Notes: a model not told the origin generated them from the letters alone. DNA of 64,000 nt from Acanthornis magna (GCA_036785705.1 JAWUZG010000051.1:17140501-17204500); one strand, 5' to 3'; counted from the first letter of the stretch, positions 37,630 through 51,615 are shown. Made by a program: numbers and translations.

Positions 37630-37838
37630 AAAATCACAGAATCACTCTGTGACTCCTTGAAGGCTGTTCTTACGAGCAAAGGCCAAGGTGAAGAATGCAC
37701 TGAGCACCTTGGCCTTCTCCACATCCATTGTCACCAGGGCCACTGCTCCATTTAGCAACAGGCCCACGTTTTCCTTAGCCTCCGTTTTGGAGCCCATGTA
37801 CTTGCAGATCATTGTTCCTGTCAGTTTTAACAAATGTC
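37630..37838 (-). mobile_element. CR1 LINE ORF2 fragment
   Basis: The minus strand is open for 63 codons and contains KENVGLLLNGAVALVTMDVE and KAKVLSAFF, the conserved CR1 stretch between endonuclease and reverse transcriptase domains. Its left edge abuts AATCACAGAATCACT, CR1-tail-like, close to the GGAA microsatellite. It is a short relic. Confidence 0.88.
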
Positions 37839-40129
37839 AGGAATCAAGGAGCTGCAGGCAGAGGTAGCAGGAGGCCATCGGAGGAGTGAATCAATTCACC
37901 CTTTTACAGCCTGTCAATAAGGAAATAATAGGGGGGGTTGCAACAGCTGGTAAGGTCTAATGCAAATCTCAATTTCTCTGTCAAAGAGAATAAGCCTAAC
38001 ATTCACTGCTTTTTGACAGATTAGTCAGTTATGAAATAAGAAGAGACAGTATGTAGTTGTAGGCCTGTGATTCACCCCCACCAATCATGAACAAGGAAAG
38101 AACATAACATAGAAAAAAACAAGACTCCTTTTAATTAGCTATCAAGGTATGTATTTTAAAGCTTCCTTGAAATTCTCCATTAAAATTTGCCTTTATCAGC
38201 ATTGTCTCATGAATGCTTAACCAATTGTTAATCTCACCAATAAGGGATTTACAATTCTGTGAGAGAGATTCTGCCAGTGGATACCTTATTGCAGCTCTTA
38301 CACACACCTGAAACCCACCCCAGTCTGCACTCTGATGAGTAGAACCAGGACAACATGCGATACTCCTCACTCGTCCCCATGTCAGGATTCTAAGCGGCAG
38401 CTCAGCTCCAACTCACCTCACCTCACCTCACAGGCACACTGTCATCGCTGAGCTTGACATATTACTGAAAAGATCATTTTCCTAGCTTGCTGTTTCAACA
38501 ACATTACTCTTCTATTAATATCTAAATTGCTGAATCTTTATATTCTATTAAATCTGAAAGCTGATTGCAATTTCCAAGGCTGTTCAAAGCATGTGTTCTG
38601 CTACCTATCTGAATTTCTTATTCAGTACCAAGAGATTAATTCAAGCCTCCAGTGCCAAACTCCATCTCACACTTTTTACATTTTTCAAACATACTTTAAT
38701 GAATAATAATGCTAACACCGTGACATTGTGTATACTGTTTAATGAAGGTTAGCCTAAAAATTGTAAAACTGGGCCAATGGGTTTATATTTCTGTTTTCTC
38801 CAAATTTGACATTCAATTTCTCTCCTGCTTTTCTGAGAGAAGTTTTTTAATCAGATAAACTTAATGGGAGTCAAAGATAGATAAGGATTTTAAGTAAAGA
38901 AGGTGCTTGCACTTATTACTCTGAGATTTTCCATGAAAATGTGAAACTATTCTTATAGCCACAATACCATTGTTTTATTGAAGGAAAAAATCTCTGTGCG
39001 GTCTTTCTATCTTTTACGTCTGTTTCTTTCTCAACAGAAATCCAGTAATGCTCCTTAGTGCTCATAAAATATGTCTTTGTCACTTTGTAAAAGGGAAGGC
39101 AAAAAATATTTGTGTTTGCAAGATATCTCCACCTGGTAAAACTGAGTATTCTAACCAGGCCTACTGGAAATAAAGGCATGTTAGGCTCAAGACAGGTTTA
39201 CTCTCATGTAAATCCATCAGTTTTAGTAGAATTATTTTTGATTTATATAGGTTGAAAAGCAGCTCACATCCATATATAAAATTGTATTTAAAAGGATGAA
39301 TCACTAGTGGTTTTGCTCAAGAATAGAGTTTTCATCATTCTGTTTCATGATTGTATAAAAATGTTGGGAGCATACTTTTTTGTATCCCTTTCTTAACTGT
39401 GTTTAAAAGATGGGTTTAAGATACCAAAAGCTTATTTGATCATTAACAAAAAGCTGCAAAAGCCTGATTTGTATCAACACTACTATCAATTGCTGCTTTT
39501 GAAATCCATTATGTAGATATCTTTTTAACAGGTGTGGTTTAGAACCCACTGTAGTTGACATAAATCACTGAAGATCTTTGAACATTTCCATAAGTGTTTG
39601 ATTAAAAACGCAAGAAATGCTGAACACACTGGTTTGCTCATGTGTATCAGTGGCACTCAGCATGATTATTTATTGTAGAATTAAGTTCCACACCAGCAGG
39701 GTATTTAAAAACACTCCTCATCTACCTTGTATAATATGGAACAAGATAATTCTGCTGAAACGAGAGGTATTACCTGTGTTCTGAATGTTAGGTACATACC
39801 TATTTTCTTAAATAACTGCTGAAAACACATTGAAGAGTCAATTGTGGCATTCGCAGCCCTCCTGGGAAAAAATATATTGCCAAGCATGGAATTGACGTGT
39901 TATTAGTCTCAGTCTCTTTCAACTAAATTTCTCACACTAGGTAAACCAACACCAAATAACATTCAATGGCCAAACATGAGCAAGTATAGTTCATCAGGCT
40001 AAATTTACAGGGTTGTTAAGAATATATACATTGTCCTTGCTATAAATGGGGACTAGTCTCAGAAATACCCATTATTGCCTTTCTGATCTGCAGATAGATT
40101 AGTATTTCTTTGTCCATTACTAATCAGAC
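37839..40129. other. Intron 1 sequence, nothing recognised apart from a (CTCAC)n run
   Basis: AT-rich, no gene or clear mobile element. Confidence 0.55.
38408..38431 (+). repeat. (CTCAC)n short repeat
   Basis: Four ACTCACCTCACCTCAC-type units. Confidence 0.85.
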
Positions 40130-40728
40130 TGTCATGGTTTAACCCCACTTGGCAAATAAGTACCACGCAGCTGCTCCTGCATTAGCTTTCTTCCCCAGGG
40201 GGATGGAGAGCAGAATCAGGAGGAAAAAAAAAAAAAAAAAGAAGTAAAACCCATGAGCTAGGAATAGTTTAATAATTGAAAGAGTGTAAAATACAATAAC
40301 AACAGTGCTATTACTACCATTACTACTACTACTAATTATAATAATTTTAATGAAATGGAGAGGGAGAGATGAAGAAGTGATGCACAATATAGTTTCTCAC
40401 CACAGACTGATGCCCAGCCCATCCCTGAACAGCAGTCAGCAGCTCCCGGCCACCTCACCCCCATTTATACACTGAGCATGATGTCCAGTGGAATATCCCT
40501 TCAGCCAGTTGGGGTCAGCTGTCCTGGCCATGTTTCCTCACAGTTTCTTGTGCACCTGCTCACTGGCAGAGCATGAGACACTGAGAAGTCCTTGGCTTAG
40601 AGTAAGCACTGCTCAGCAACAACCAAAACATCAGTGTGTCAACAACACTGTTCTCATCCTAAGTCCAAAACATGGCACTGTGCCAGCTACTAAGGAAATG
40701 AACCCTGTCCCAGCTGAAACCAGGAGGA
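40130..40728 (-). mobile_element. Solo LTR in PRMT8 intron 1, minus strand, family A
   Basis: Starts TGTCATGGTTTAACCCC and ends CCCAGCTGAAACCAGGAGG, the mirror image of the 92-682 LTR. The TATA box reads CATTTATACACTGAGCATG on the plus strand near 40460. It includes an A18-class poly-A at about 40223-40240 and an ACT-rich run at 40313-40334. It lies antisense to PRMT8. No clear target-site duplication could be seen, and no internal retroviral sequence is present. Confidence 0.87.
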
Positions 40729-41167
40729 AGGCTTAAGAGAACCTTTCCTTTGCATGGGTGTTTTAAATTTGAGATTTAAGTTTAATTTGTTGCTTCAACA
40801 TGGTTATAAAATACCATCACCATTAAAAAAACCATTGATACCCAGTGTAGTTCCAGAGTCCGATAATTGATGAATTACCAAAAGATGTTCAGTCACAAAG
40901 CAGTTTCTACTCTGACACTATTTCAAATCAAGAAAGTTACTCTACTTCCCATCTTAGAACTAAAATGCAAATGTGATACGCAACCCTAATTCTGAGTGAG
41001 CAAAACTATGCTAATTAATAATTCAGTAATTGCCTTAACATTGTGCTCACTTATAATTTCAGCCACACAGTTCCTTAAACACACATTAATATGCCTGTGC
41101 CTATGTGGGCTCATGTAAAATGATAAAATCCTGGTTAAAGTCTCATATCACATCAAATGTTTGTGTG

Positions 41168-41169
<2 letters not shown>

Positions 41170-41198
<29 letters not shown>

Positions 41199-41210
41199 AT
41201 ATGTATGTAT
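41170..41210 (+). repeat. (AT)n-(GATA)n-(TGTA)n compound microsatellite
   Basis: ATATATATATA, then five GATA units, then ATATGTATGTATAC. Confidence 0.93.
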
Positions 41211-41880
41211 ACATAGACATTCATCTCTTGATAGAGAAACTCTGTGTTTAAAAAGGTAGTTTCATGGAATACTCCTAGCTTTGTATTTCTTTACATCCTT
41301 TGTATTCACTGTGTTTCTTTGTATGGGTGTTGTGACAAAATTCAGTTTAGTTGTGGAGAATCACAGGAAGATAAACACTTCCATTTCTAGTTCAAAACTG
41401 ACCTCATATTTTAGATGCAGTAACAGCTGAGTTGAAGTAAGTTTAAATTCAACTAACTGGTGAGCTGTTAGGAATACAAGCTCCCAATGCAGAAAGGGAG
41501 CATTTAAAAAATACTTGTTTCAGTTTAGATTCCTTCCAAGCATTCACACCTTTGATAAAGCAATTAAATATAATTGGTCTTGTTTTCCTAAATTCTGTAA
41601 CACCTACACATCTCACAGCTCATAGAGGTGCCCACCTGGATCCTGGGCTCTCTTACCTGCCCCACATGCTCTCCCACTTGCCAGCTGGTCCAGCTCGGTG
41701 CTCGTTGCAAATATGCAGCACTTGCACACTTGTCCCTTACGTTCTTCACACTCACAAGCTCCCCTGGTGTACCAGCACAGACCCCCAGCCCAGGGAGCCC
41801 TGCCCGGACCCCAGGCCTCCCCAGTCTTTGGCTACTCCAGCTGAAGTGTGCTGGTGATCATGCAGTGCGTGGATGGGGCT

Positions 41881-41982
41881 CTGAGCAGCCTGGGCTAGTG
41901 GAAGGTGTTGCTGCCTGTGGCAGAGTGGGGTGGACAAGATTATTAAGGTCCTTCTAACCCAAGCCATCCTGTGGTCCTACAG
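41881..41982 (+). mobile_element. CR1 LINE 3' end (first of two)
   Basis: CTGAGCAGCCTGGGCTAGTG, GGAAGGTGTTGCTGCCTGTG, then TTAAGGTCCTTCTAACCCAA and CCATCCTGTGGTCCTAC: the CR1 3' UTR and terminus. Confidence 0.88.
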
Positions 41983-42276
41983 TGGAGCCAGGCTCAGTTC
42001 AGTGGTGCCCTGTGACAAGATCAGAGGCAATGGGCACAAACTGGAGCACGGGAGGTTCCATGTGCAAACCAGGAAATACTGTTTTACCGCGAGGATGACT
42101 GAGCATTGGCACAGACTGCCCAGGTTGATTGTGGAGTCTCTCTCCTTGGAGATAATCAAAAGCCATCTGGACACACATAGGCAACTGGCCTGAGGTGGAA
42201 CTGCTTGAACATGGGGGCTGGAGCAGATGACTTCCAGAGGGCCCTTCCAACCTCTACTGGTCTGTGATTGTGTGAA
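41983..42276 (+). mobile_element. CR1 LINE 3' end (second, different subfamily)
   Basis: GAGGCAATGGGCACAAACTG, GAGGTTCCATGTGCAAACCA, GAGCATTGGCACAGACTGCC, GACTTCCAGAGGGCCCTTCC and AACCTCTACTGGTCTGTGAT. This 3' end uses the CCAGAGGGCCCTTCCAACCT variant, unlike the AAGGTCCTTCTAACCCAA variant just upstream, so two insertions lie head to tail. Confidence 0.9.
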
Positions 42277-43048
42277 AGCAAACACAGGATATAAACGAAA
42301 TTGGAAATCTAGGTGCTTTATATATCTATTTCACACATCACATTTGTCTTTTTTCCTTTGTTGATATTTTAAAATCTGGTAAATTTAGGAATCTATGACA
42401 AAGGGACAGTCTCTGTTTTTTCTCCAGCATTCACTCCTGTGAAATGCTTAGTATGTTCACATCTCTATTCACTATGGGGTTTTTTACACCTGATGAACTG
42501 AGGTCTCAATAAAATGAAAAAGAGCAATGATTTATTAAAGTCACTGGATTGTACAGACTGTACAGAACAAAGGAAGTCAAGTCAATTAACTTAATGTGCT
42601 AGGCAACAATTCTATATTTTGCTTTTTTCACTTTGCATTACTTTTAGTTTTTTAACTGCTGGATATGACTTTGCTATCTCTGACACCATTTTAAAATCAA
42701 AATCCTTCTTAATCATCTGGTTTTGGTGAGAAATCCTCGGTTGAATCAAGATAGTGTTATTTGGGCCTTCTTAAGGAGTTAGGGGAGATGTTGTCAGTTT
42801 CCATTGTTCTTCCTTCCTCTTTTAACCATTTAGATCTTCCTCCATGGTGTGGTCTTCAAAAGAAACATTATTGTTTGAGGGATACAGTTTGTGTGTCTTG
42901 CTGCTGATGGCAGATGTTGCATTCCTCTGACTCGCAACATGCTTCAGAGCTCTGCTGAAAATTACTGTGTTGACAGTAAAAGGAGAAAAATAAGCACTTT
43001 TTTTTTAATGTGGTGCTGAATGATTTTACCTCCAGGGATTCAGTGGCT

Positions 43049-43182
43049 AAAAAAACCCCCAAAAAACCAAAAAACCAAACCAAACCAAAACAAAACAGAA
43101 AAAACAACAAAAAGAAAACAGCAAAACAAACCACACACCAGAAAACCCAAAAAAACCAAAAAAAAAAAAACCCCAAACATTT
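43049..43182 (+). repeat. A/C-only low-complexity tract (CAAAA/CCAAA)n
   Basis: About 130 nt nearly devoid of T and G, with CCAAA, CAAAA and poly-A runs. Open frames here encode Lys/Asn/Pro/Thr runs and are artefacts. Confidence 0.93.
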
Positions 43183-44044
43183 TTACAAGCCTTTTTTTTT
43201 TGCAGATCTTCTTGATGACAGTAGTTTGTTTTCCATACTATTTTAAGAAAATATGCGCAACTCATTGGATAGAGTCCTAATGTTCTTGATCATTTAATCA
43301 ACGAATATTTATTATTTCCTGTTGTTGTTATTTTACTTTGAGTGGATCAGCTAGGATCTGGAATCTGCTCATGTAAATTGAAATGCTTTAATAAGGTTTC
43401 TGAGCTGCTGGCCTGCTTGTCCTGTTCAAGCAGCAGAGACAAACAGCTCTGAATGGCAGCCCTGCCCATCTCAAACCATACTTTAAAGAAACCTTTTCCT
43501 TTCTATTGATCCTAGACAGAGCCTAGGGTGGTTTGGCAGCTAACCACCACTTATATTAACAGACCAAACACAGCAGTTTTTTATTTGTATGACAGTACTG
43601 AGAGCATACTCTCCTGATTTATATGTCCATGAAAAATCCTATTTTTTTGTCTGTGTTTTTCACATTTTCAAAATCTTCTTGTCAGAAAGCTCTCCCTCCC
43701 CATTAATTCTGAATGTGCAGCCAGTTCAGAAGAGAGCTGATGCTTCTTCTCTATCCTACTCAGCTGCCAATCATTCAATGAACAAAAGAAATATTTAAAG
43801 AAACAGTATCCCATAAAGCTTGATATGTTCCAAAAAGGAAAGAAAAAAAAGCACTCCATGTCAATAAAACCTTGAATCACCTTGGATTGAAACACTATTT
43901 TTGCTTCTGTTATTTCTCTGTTCTTTTTCTTCCAGTTTCTGAGATCATGTTAATGTTCAAATAAGTAGCAAGTGAAACTTTCAGTCTTATCTTTTAACTC
44001 CAAGTTATTTTAAGCAATTCACGGCTTCCCCCTCCTTTTTTTTC

Positions 44045-44075
<31 letters not shown>

Positions 44076-47000
44076 TTGTTTAGAGCGTTTTAGACCAATA
44101 CAACAGCACATCAAAAGGCAAGAAAAACTGAAGGTCTGTTCCACCATCGGAACACAGATAGGGTTGGTGGAACAAAGAATCTTGCGTTGCTATACATCAT
44201 GCTGTGCCCATACTGTGGCTGAAGAACAATAATGCCAACCTTATATGTGGAAAGGTGATAAGACTGGCTAAAAAAAGACACTGAATCTGCGTCAGTGTGT
44301 TCCTTTTATAGGCCTTTCAGTACCCAGAAAGTTTTACTCAGTCTTTTCAAGGTTTCTTCACAACTGTGAATAGTAAAAACCTTTCTAAAGCTGACATTCG
44401 CTCTGTGAGCTTTTCAGGTTAAGAAAAGTCGCATGAATCAGTGAAATTCACAGGTCAGAAGCACTTTGATCAGGAAACATCAGTCTTCACACTAATCAAC
44501 CTATTTACACAGCATCAATTTGCACAGGAGCCCAGTTATACAGATCTTTCTCCTGTCAGTTACATTTTCTACTCTTGTCGCTAGTAATTTCCTTTTTGCT
44601 CTACAGCTTTCCTAAGTGGAGCCACTTTTTCAGTCTGTAGTGATTCTACACCAATCATCTGTATTGCTTCTCTATTACTGCCTAAGTAAAGGGAAGGATG
44701 AGCCACTCATGCATGTACAAGGAGGTCTCATTAGCCAGCTGCTCCTGTGGATGCTCTTGGCAGAGCCAAATCTTTTCACACAACAAGAAGCTATCAGAAC
44801 CCAGGAAGGATGTCAGCAGAAAAGCATGAAAAGGCATGTGGCCACTGCAGAAATGGGGGAGCAGAATGCCGACTGTCCTTGCATGGGCAGGAAGGATTCA
44901 GCTCCAACTGACACTGTGCAGTGCAGGCAGCCTTTGCTTGTTGCAAAAGAGGCACTGACAACTGCCGGGACCACCATAGGTTGTGTTTTGTGGACAAACT
45001 GTTGTACATTGTGTCCGTGAGTTGGGCGAGGAATTCCATTTTGTCTTAGCCAAGCGTGTGCCCACCCCCATCTCAAAATAACATATGCTGCCTTATGAAT
45101 CAGCATCAAGAGAAGTGCTGAGGCACAAAGGGACAGTGCTGCCAATCCCTTGTGAAAATGGCAGCAACAAGAAAGGGAAGGCAAATTATAGCAGCAGAAG
45201 CCAGGATGGAGACAGCTCCTTGGTGAATAGCAATGAAGGGGGCTCTGGGTGGGTTGTTTGCAGTCTTTTAACTAACCTGAAACCCGCCAGTATAGAATCC
45301 ATACATTCTCACTCCTGGAGGGAGAAGATGCATTCTTCACTGTTAATCTTTAGGGGAAGTGCCTTCCTGAACTTCAGGTGCCCAAGAGAGAATAGAGTCA
45401 GAATTTTCCTCCTACCATACACTTAACCATGCTTGTGAGGCCAAAATGCTACTGACTTCATTTTAGCAGCTGGGGATCCTGAGCACAAGCTAAAATGGCT
45501 TTCTGCCAGTTTTCTCCCCAGTGATTTAACTACAGTTGGGCCCTTTACATCTGATTTTTAAAAAAATAAAGCTTTGAATTTCATCACAAGAGTCGTATTT
45601 TAATGACTACAAATGAAAATAGTAATTGCAAACAGGCATCAGAGTTCAGTATGCTTTTGATCAGTTTCTTCTAGAAATTCCATGCATGGAAGATGTAACA
45701 TTAAATAGCAAATGTCTTATTAATGTCTTTTTTGAAGACAGTTGACATTATATGAGATTTCTGATTTAGCAGAGGGATACAAAATATACTGAAAACAGAA
45801 TATAAATTGAAGTTTAACTTAGAAAAATATAAGAACTGCAATTCCAGTTCAATCATAATACCGATGTGTTCTTGTAATGTTCGTGGTCATGACACTGGGT
45901 GTCCCAAGACACTGGGAAGGATATTATGAATTGAAGGCAACGCAAACCCATTGCTCTCACTGAAATTATTGTTGGTTTTTCAACTTTTATACTTTCTGTT
46001 GGGTCATGTAATCACAGTCCCCCATGCAAGTCTGGCTAACTCAGGGAGGTGTTCATGTTTTTTTAATGAACTCAGGGAGAAACATTTAAACTACCAGTTG
46101 ATTCGCTCAAAATCAGCTTCTTTCCAATAGCTGTGGGCAGCTGCATTATTCCCTGAGTTTCATGGGTACTTCATCTTGGCCCATCTTCAGTGAGCCATCC
46201 TCCATCGTAAGTGTTGATTCAGTGTCACGTTCCACCTCTAAGGGTTTCATCTGTCACAAAAGGATGCAAAATTCTGATAACGCACACTAAGAAATGGCTG
46301 ATTCCTTCAAGGTCACACAGTGAGATGGACTTAACACCAACACAGAGGACAAAAAACTACCAGGTGATGGAGAGAAAGTCTGTGGTATAACATATTAAGA
46401 TCCAGTGAGCTACAGCTCCAAAGGAAGTGGCAGGGTGTCATTGCTCTGTGCGGGGAAATGTTACTTTTTGCCAATCAACAAATTAAAATGCCCGATGTGG
46501 GGTTTCTATTCAGTGTTGGTGCCTGTTTGCTGGTAGTTCTGAAGCAGCACTGAACTGTAAGTCAGTGTGCTGATTTTCTCAAGCACTTCAGCTCAGGAGC
46601 TGCCATTTCTCAGTCTTGTTCTCCTTTCTGTCCTCACGTATCCTGCAGAGAGTAAGAAGTCATAAACTTGGACACTTCTTAGGCAGAGTACTCCTCTAGG
46701 GCTGAAGTATATTTGAAACTACGCTGAAGTGTAGGTCAAAAGCTTGGCTAGGACATGGAGCAGGTGGTCAATTGGATAATTTTCCTCCTCCATACTAAAT
46801 CTCAGGAAAGCCTTCAGAATATAATGTCTTCCTAAAGAACTTCCTATAGAGCTGTTGTGAAACAGCTGAAGCTCAGTGAGAGGGGAAGAGAAGACCGGTG
46901 TATCAGCTGCAAAGTGACTTTCAGAGATCAGTGCATTAGAAATCTGCAAAGCAGAGGAGGGCTTCCATTAAATATTCTTCTAATTTAAGAAAATAATTTG

Positions 47001-50000
47001 TACAGATAGAATACTCTGGTTATTTTTGTTAATAATTGGCCTCTAAAAATAGCGGAGCTCTACTTTTTCATGTGAAGTTCAGCTTACTGCCTGATACTGA
47101 GAAAAGGCCTAAAAATAACTGGTTTTATAGTTGATTAGCACTTTCTGGTTCTTGTCCTTTGTCACTAGAGAGTCAGTCGAGATGGTGCCGGGGAGGGGAG
47201 GAAGCCATTCAGTGATACAGCTACTTTTCCTCCAAGAAAGGTATTGTGTGCATTTATAATGGAGGCTGTAGCTCCCCCTGACCTTTCCTCAACACATTTT
47301 CATGCACTTGCAGGGTGATGTAAAGTAGCTTGAAAGTACCCAGTCCTTTTTGTTTCCTTTCCATTCATTTCCATTTCCTTGCCTGTTCAGCAAGGCAGGC
47401 ACTTATGCAGCAGCAATGATAGTAGAAACCAATAAGAAAATCACAATGGAAAGTTCACACTTCTCTGGCTTTGTATCTTCATAACTCTTTATGCAATGAT
47501 CTGCAACAAACTCTTCCTCTTCACTGCATTCAACTTTGATATTTTCAGTTCAGGCTTCTATAACTTCTGTTGCTATTTCTACAACAAGCTGTGCCTTGTG
47601 ATGCGAGGCGTTTTAAAGTAATCTGGCACATGAATATCTCTCTTCACTTGGAAATCAATAAAAACCTTCAGTCACATTTACATTTCTGTGTACTGCTTCC
47701 AGATAACAGGAGCATGTCTTCTCTGGGTTATAGTTGATCACGAAGTGAAAACAACTGCTAGAGTTTCATGCCTCAGAAGATGACCTTGTCCTTATTTTTT
47801 TTTCATGCCACTAAAAGAGCTGACTTGCCTAGCCATCCTTAAAATAGAACTAATTACCATCTGTTAACAGGCCCCTAATGCTCTGACTATAGATCCTTAT
47901 GCACCATTCATGGTTTCATTGCCATGATGATAAATTGTCTGTAATTCAGAATTCATGTGGAATTACATCAGCTTACCTGCGTGACTCTCCACACATTATG
48001 GAACCTTTTTCTATAGAGCCTTCTTTTCTGCACACAAAATGTTGTACTCCACAGAGAAATGCAAGGGCAGCCTTTTACTCAATTTACACTGTGAATTATA
48101 CTGTAGAAAAGAAGTATTAAGGCAACACTGATGAGTCCTCTCTGTTGCATGCAGAAGGAAGGAGCCTACAAGGACAGAGCAATGAGAAACCTAAATCCTC
48201 CTTCCAGCCAGTCCAGGTTTGTGCAAAGGCAGCCCTAGAAAACTGGCTCCTTATGTACTAAGCCCCACATTACAGGAGGGAAAGGAACTGAGTCGTGACT
48301 TGCTAAACAACGATATAGGCTTCGAGCTACTCCCAGGGAAACATAGCATAGAATGATTTCTTCATTCTGTATGATTGCATAGTGCCAGATCTACCCAAGC
48401 AGCAGGGAGTGTGACTCACCGGGAGCTTTGAACTCAGTTCATGTGCACACAAGAAGAACCACTCATCCTTGTTCCAGCTACTCCCTCACAGTACCCAAAC
48501 GCTCTAGAACCAGTGCTGGATTCACAGGTCTTGAGGACTCCACTCAGCCACACATAAAACTGAGGGTTTCCATCCTGTCTGGAAAAAAGAGACAAGACTG
48601 GTGCTATTTGACTACTTGTATTGCAGAATACAAGGGGGAGGGAAAGGCTTCTCAGCTGTGGTTTTAAGCTGGTGCTGTTTGAGCAATACAACACTTGGGC
48701 AACCTTCTCGCTCTGCCATGCTAAACCAGAATGGGAGCTGCAAATGATGGGGGCAGCTCAGTCCCTGTACAGCACCCCATAGCTCTGTGTAACTTGTTGA
48801 TGGCACAGAAGTGCTTGCCCAGTCAGGCCACGTGGGACATTAAATATAGTATCAGCACAATTAGTAAGCATATAGTATTAACAATTATCACTACCAAATA
48901 TAGAGGTGACTCTGCAATGAATGCCCAGGGATGAAACTGATATAGATTGTTTTTAGATTCTTTTAGTTTGTGACCGATATTTTAAAATAATCTGGAAGAC
49001 CTGATGCATTTTATTAATGCAGAGATATTTCTTTCCCTTGTGTAACTCACTGAAAGGCAAATCAGAAATAAAATGACATTAAACTTGGAAAAGCTCTTTA
49101 TTTCCCAGAGGCTGTAGCCTAATTCAAATGGAAAATTCTGTTATCAGCTTTTCCTCTTTCCAGTTTCAACAATAGACAGGCAGTAGTCATACCTCAAACC
49201 TTCCCTCTGAACAACCACAAAAACTAAGCCTCTAATAGCTCTGTCAGAACAACAGGCTGTTTCCCTTCAAGTATCTGTGCATCTTTTGTTCTAGAAAGTT
49301 TTGGATGTAGCACTTTAAAGACAAGAGATTTGTCAAAACTCCCAAAACCCAGACATTTCAGAAGGAAAATCTGTTGCAGGAGAACATACAGCATACTTTA
49401 TACCTACAGATTGTTTTTTCTGCATAATTGGATGGAAGAGGAAAAGCTCCATGGTAATCAGTCAATTTAAGTGCTCCCTGGCCTTTATTGGCTATTTAAG
49501 GTATTAGGTGCACTTCAAATTTTGATAGAAGTGATACCAATTATGTAACAAATGGTTGTCAATGACAATCTCAGCTCTTTTCAGTTGACCTCAGCTCTGA
49601 ATTTTAAATCCCCATGAAGATATCAGAATTCCACGCACTCAACATTGATAGGCTGGGGACCATGCCTTAAGGCACCTTCCTGATTTTCACTACCAAGTCA
49701 GCTTCTAGCAAATGAATAAAGAAACGAAATTAAATTCTCAGCTTCTTTAGTAAAAAAAGGAGAGGCTTAAAATGACAGGAAAGTAGGAAGGAATTTTTTT
49801 TCATCTTTTGGTTTTATTTGCTTTTCATGAATCCTTTAAGAGTGTCAGGATGCTCCAGTGGAAAGCAGGGACTTGCAGTGTTACCATGTAGGACGTAGCT
49901 GTAATTCTGTGTTAAGTCCAAAAGCTTCAACCTACAAGAGACACTGCCTTTGTGAAGCTGCTGATGTGCTGCTCTGTGGTCCACACACCAGAGTCAACTT

Positions 50001-51615
50001 TTCAGACTGGATTCTGCAACAGGAGAAAGGTTGCTGTAACATAAAATGACCAAAAAGCTCATACAACTCAGCAAGGCAATGTATTCAGAAGAACTGTTGG
50101 AAAGTATGCTTTTCCTAGTAGTCCTGATGTATGGTACTGAGTCAGGAAAAAGCTGAGAAGCTTGGAATGTCTCTCAGAAGCACCTAGCCCTCGTGGTCTA
50201 GCCTGTATTTCTCAGCCTGCCAAAATTACTTATAGGTATCAATCTTGTGTCAAAATAAGCAGTATGCATGAATATATTCGCCTCTTCCATTCCTGATTAC
50301 GGTGAAAAATGGAAAGAAAACCACAAGGTATCTAGCCACAGATCATCACAGCTTTCTTTATTTATCTGAAGTTCTCCTCTGTTTAATTCTTCAGCTTTCA
50401 GATTCTTGACTTATGTGGCAGAGACCATAAAACTACAACAAATCCATATGTTGCATATGTGGAGGGAACAGCATGGTTATACATGGAGATACAGATTTTC
50501 CAGATTATTGATGGCAGTCAGATTAGTCCCTACCCCATGAAAAGAAGAATGAATTTAGCCATCTGCCAACTGTAGTTCACTTTTGGTATTATGCACCAGA
50601 GGACAAGGCTGCTGAAACATGATCCCCCACTGAGCTGAAGCTGTGAAACCCTGGCTGTGATAAAAGCAGGTTTGAGACTTCAGCCAGCACTTGAGAACCT
50701 CCTCACTGTGCAACTTACCTCACTCCTAATGAGGCTCAAGGGGCTCCAAACAAACAGATGGGCAACAGAGTTTAATGACAGACCATCTGCTCAACACCAC
50801 AGAGTGCAGGTGAAAACACAAGGCATTTCTCCAGCTGTTCCTCATAGCAGGGAACTTGAAAACCAAGGTGTTGCAATTACGTCTGTGATATTAAATCTAA
50901 AACAATAATAGACATTAGATCTATCAAATGCCAAAGATAATCAAAATGAAGCCTTCTCCTAAGGAAAGGTGCCTCTCAGCACTTTTGAAATAATGCTTTG
51001 CTGTCCTTCCATAAGGTGCTTGGCAAAGAATAAATTTCAGTTAATACTAATACATTTCTCTCATATTTTCCTTTTGTTCTGTGCTGAACTAGGACTTTTC
51101 ATGCCCTGCATGGGACCTTCTACTCTACCTGCCTTGCAAAATCTCCATCTTTATGGGAAGAAGCACAAATACAGTTAAATGTCAACATCTGAAACTTGTC
51201 ACTATTTTTTTTCCCAACGGCACCATGCACTAAGCAGTCATGAGAGCAGACTGGATGAAGAGAATTTTACTTACATGCACTGGCACACAGAACAGTCTAG
51301 AACTGCTCACACATTTATAAATAATACAGATACTTAATATCACATCTGTCCTTGCATTTTGTCAACTCATTTCCTATAATCTCAGTCCTGTTCTGTTACA
51401 TGTAACTTTAGAAGCTTTGCATTCCTGAGTGACATGTCTTCATCTTCTTATAGTGTGCATTCTTTAATGACATGAAAGCAGGTTCTGTTCTATTGTGTGT
51501 ACAGATCTATTAACCCAAATTTATAACCTACCCCATAATTTGCACTAGGCTCAAGTTTATAAACCTTGCCACCTAGATCTCCTGCATAGTGCAAATGTAA
51601 CTGTCCGTGTCTTAA
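43183..51615. other. Intron 1 sequence, mostly unrecognised
   Basis: The longest stretch without a confident repeat except (TTTA)n. 44590-45430 has two successive plus-strand open frames (134 and 113 codons) and higher GC, discussed as a finding. No known domain, no exon-like splice context matched to PRMT8. Confidence 0.5.
44045..44077 (+). repeat. (TTTA)n microsatellite
   Basis: About eight ATTT units. Confidence 0.96.

Noticed and set aside
37210..37652. Open frames of 136 and 138 codons over the GGAA array
   Set aside because: Pure translation of a microsatellite; open on both strands for that reason only.
42868..43280. Lys/Asn-rich and Phe/Trp-rich open frames
   Set aside because: Produced by the A/C low-complexity tract on either strand.
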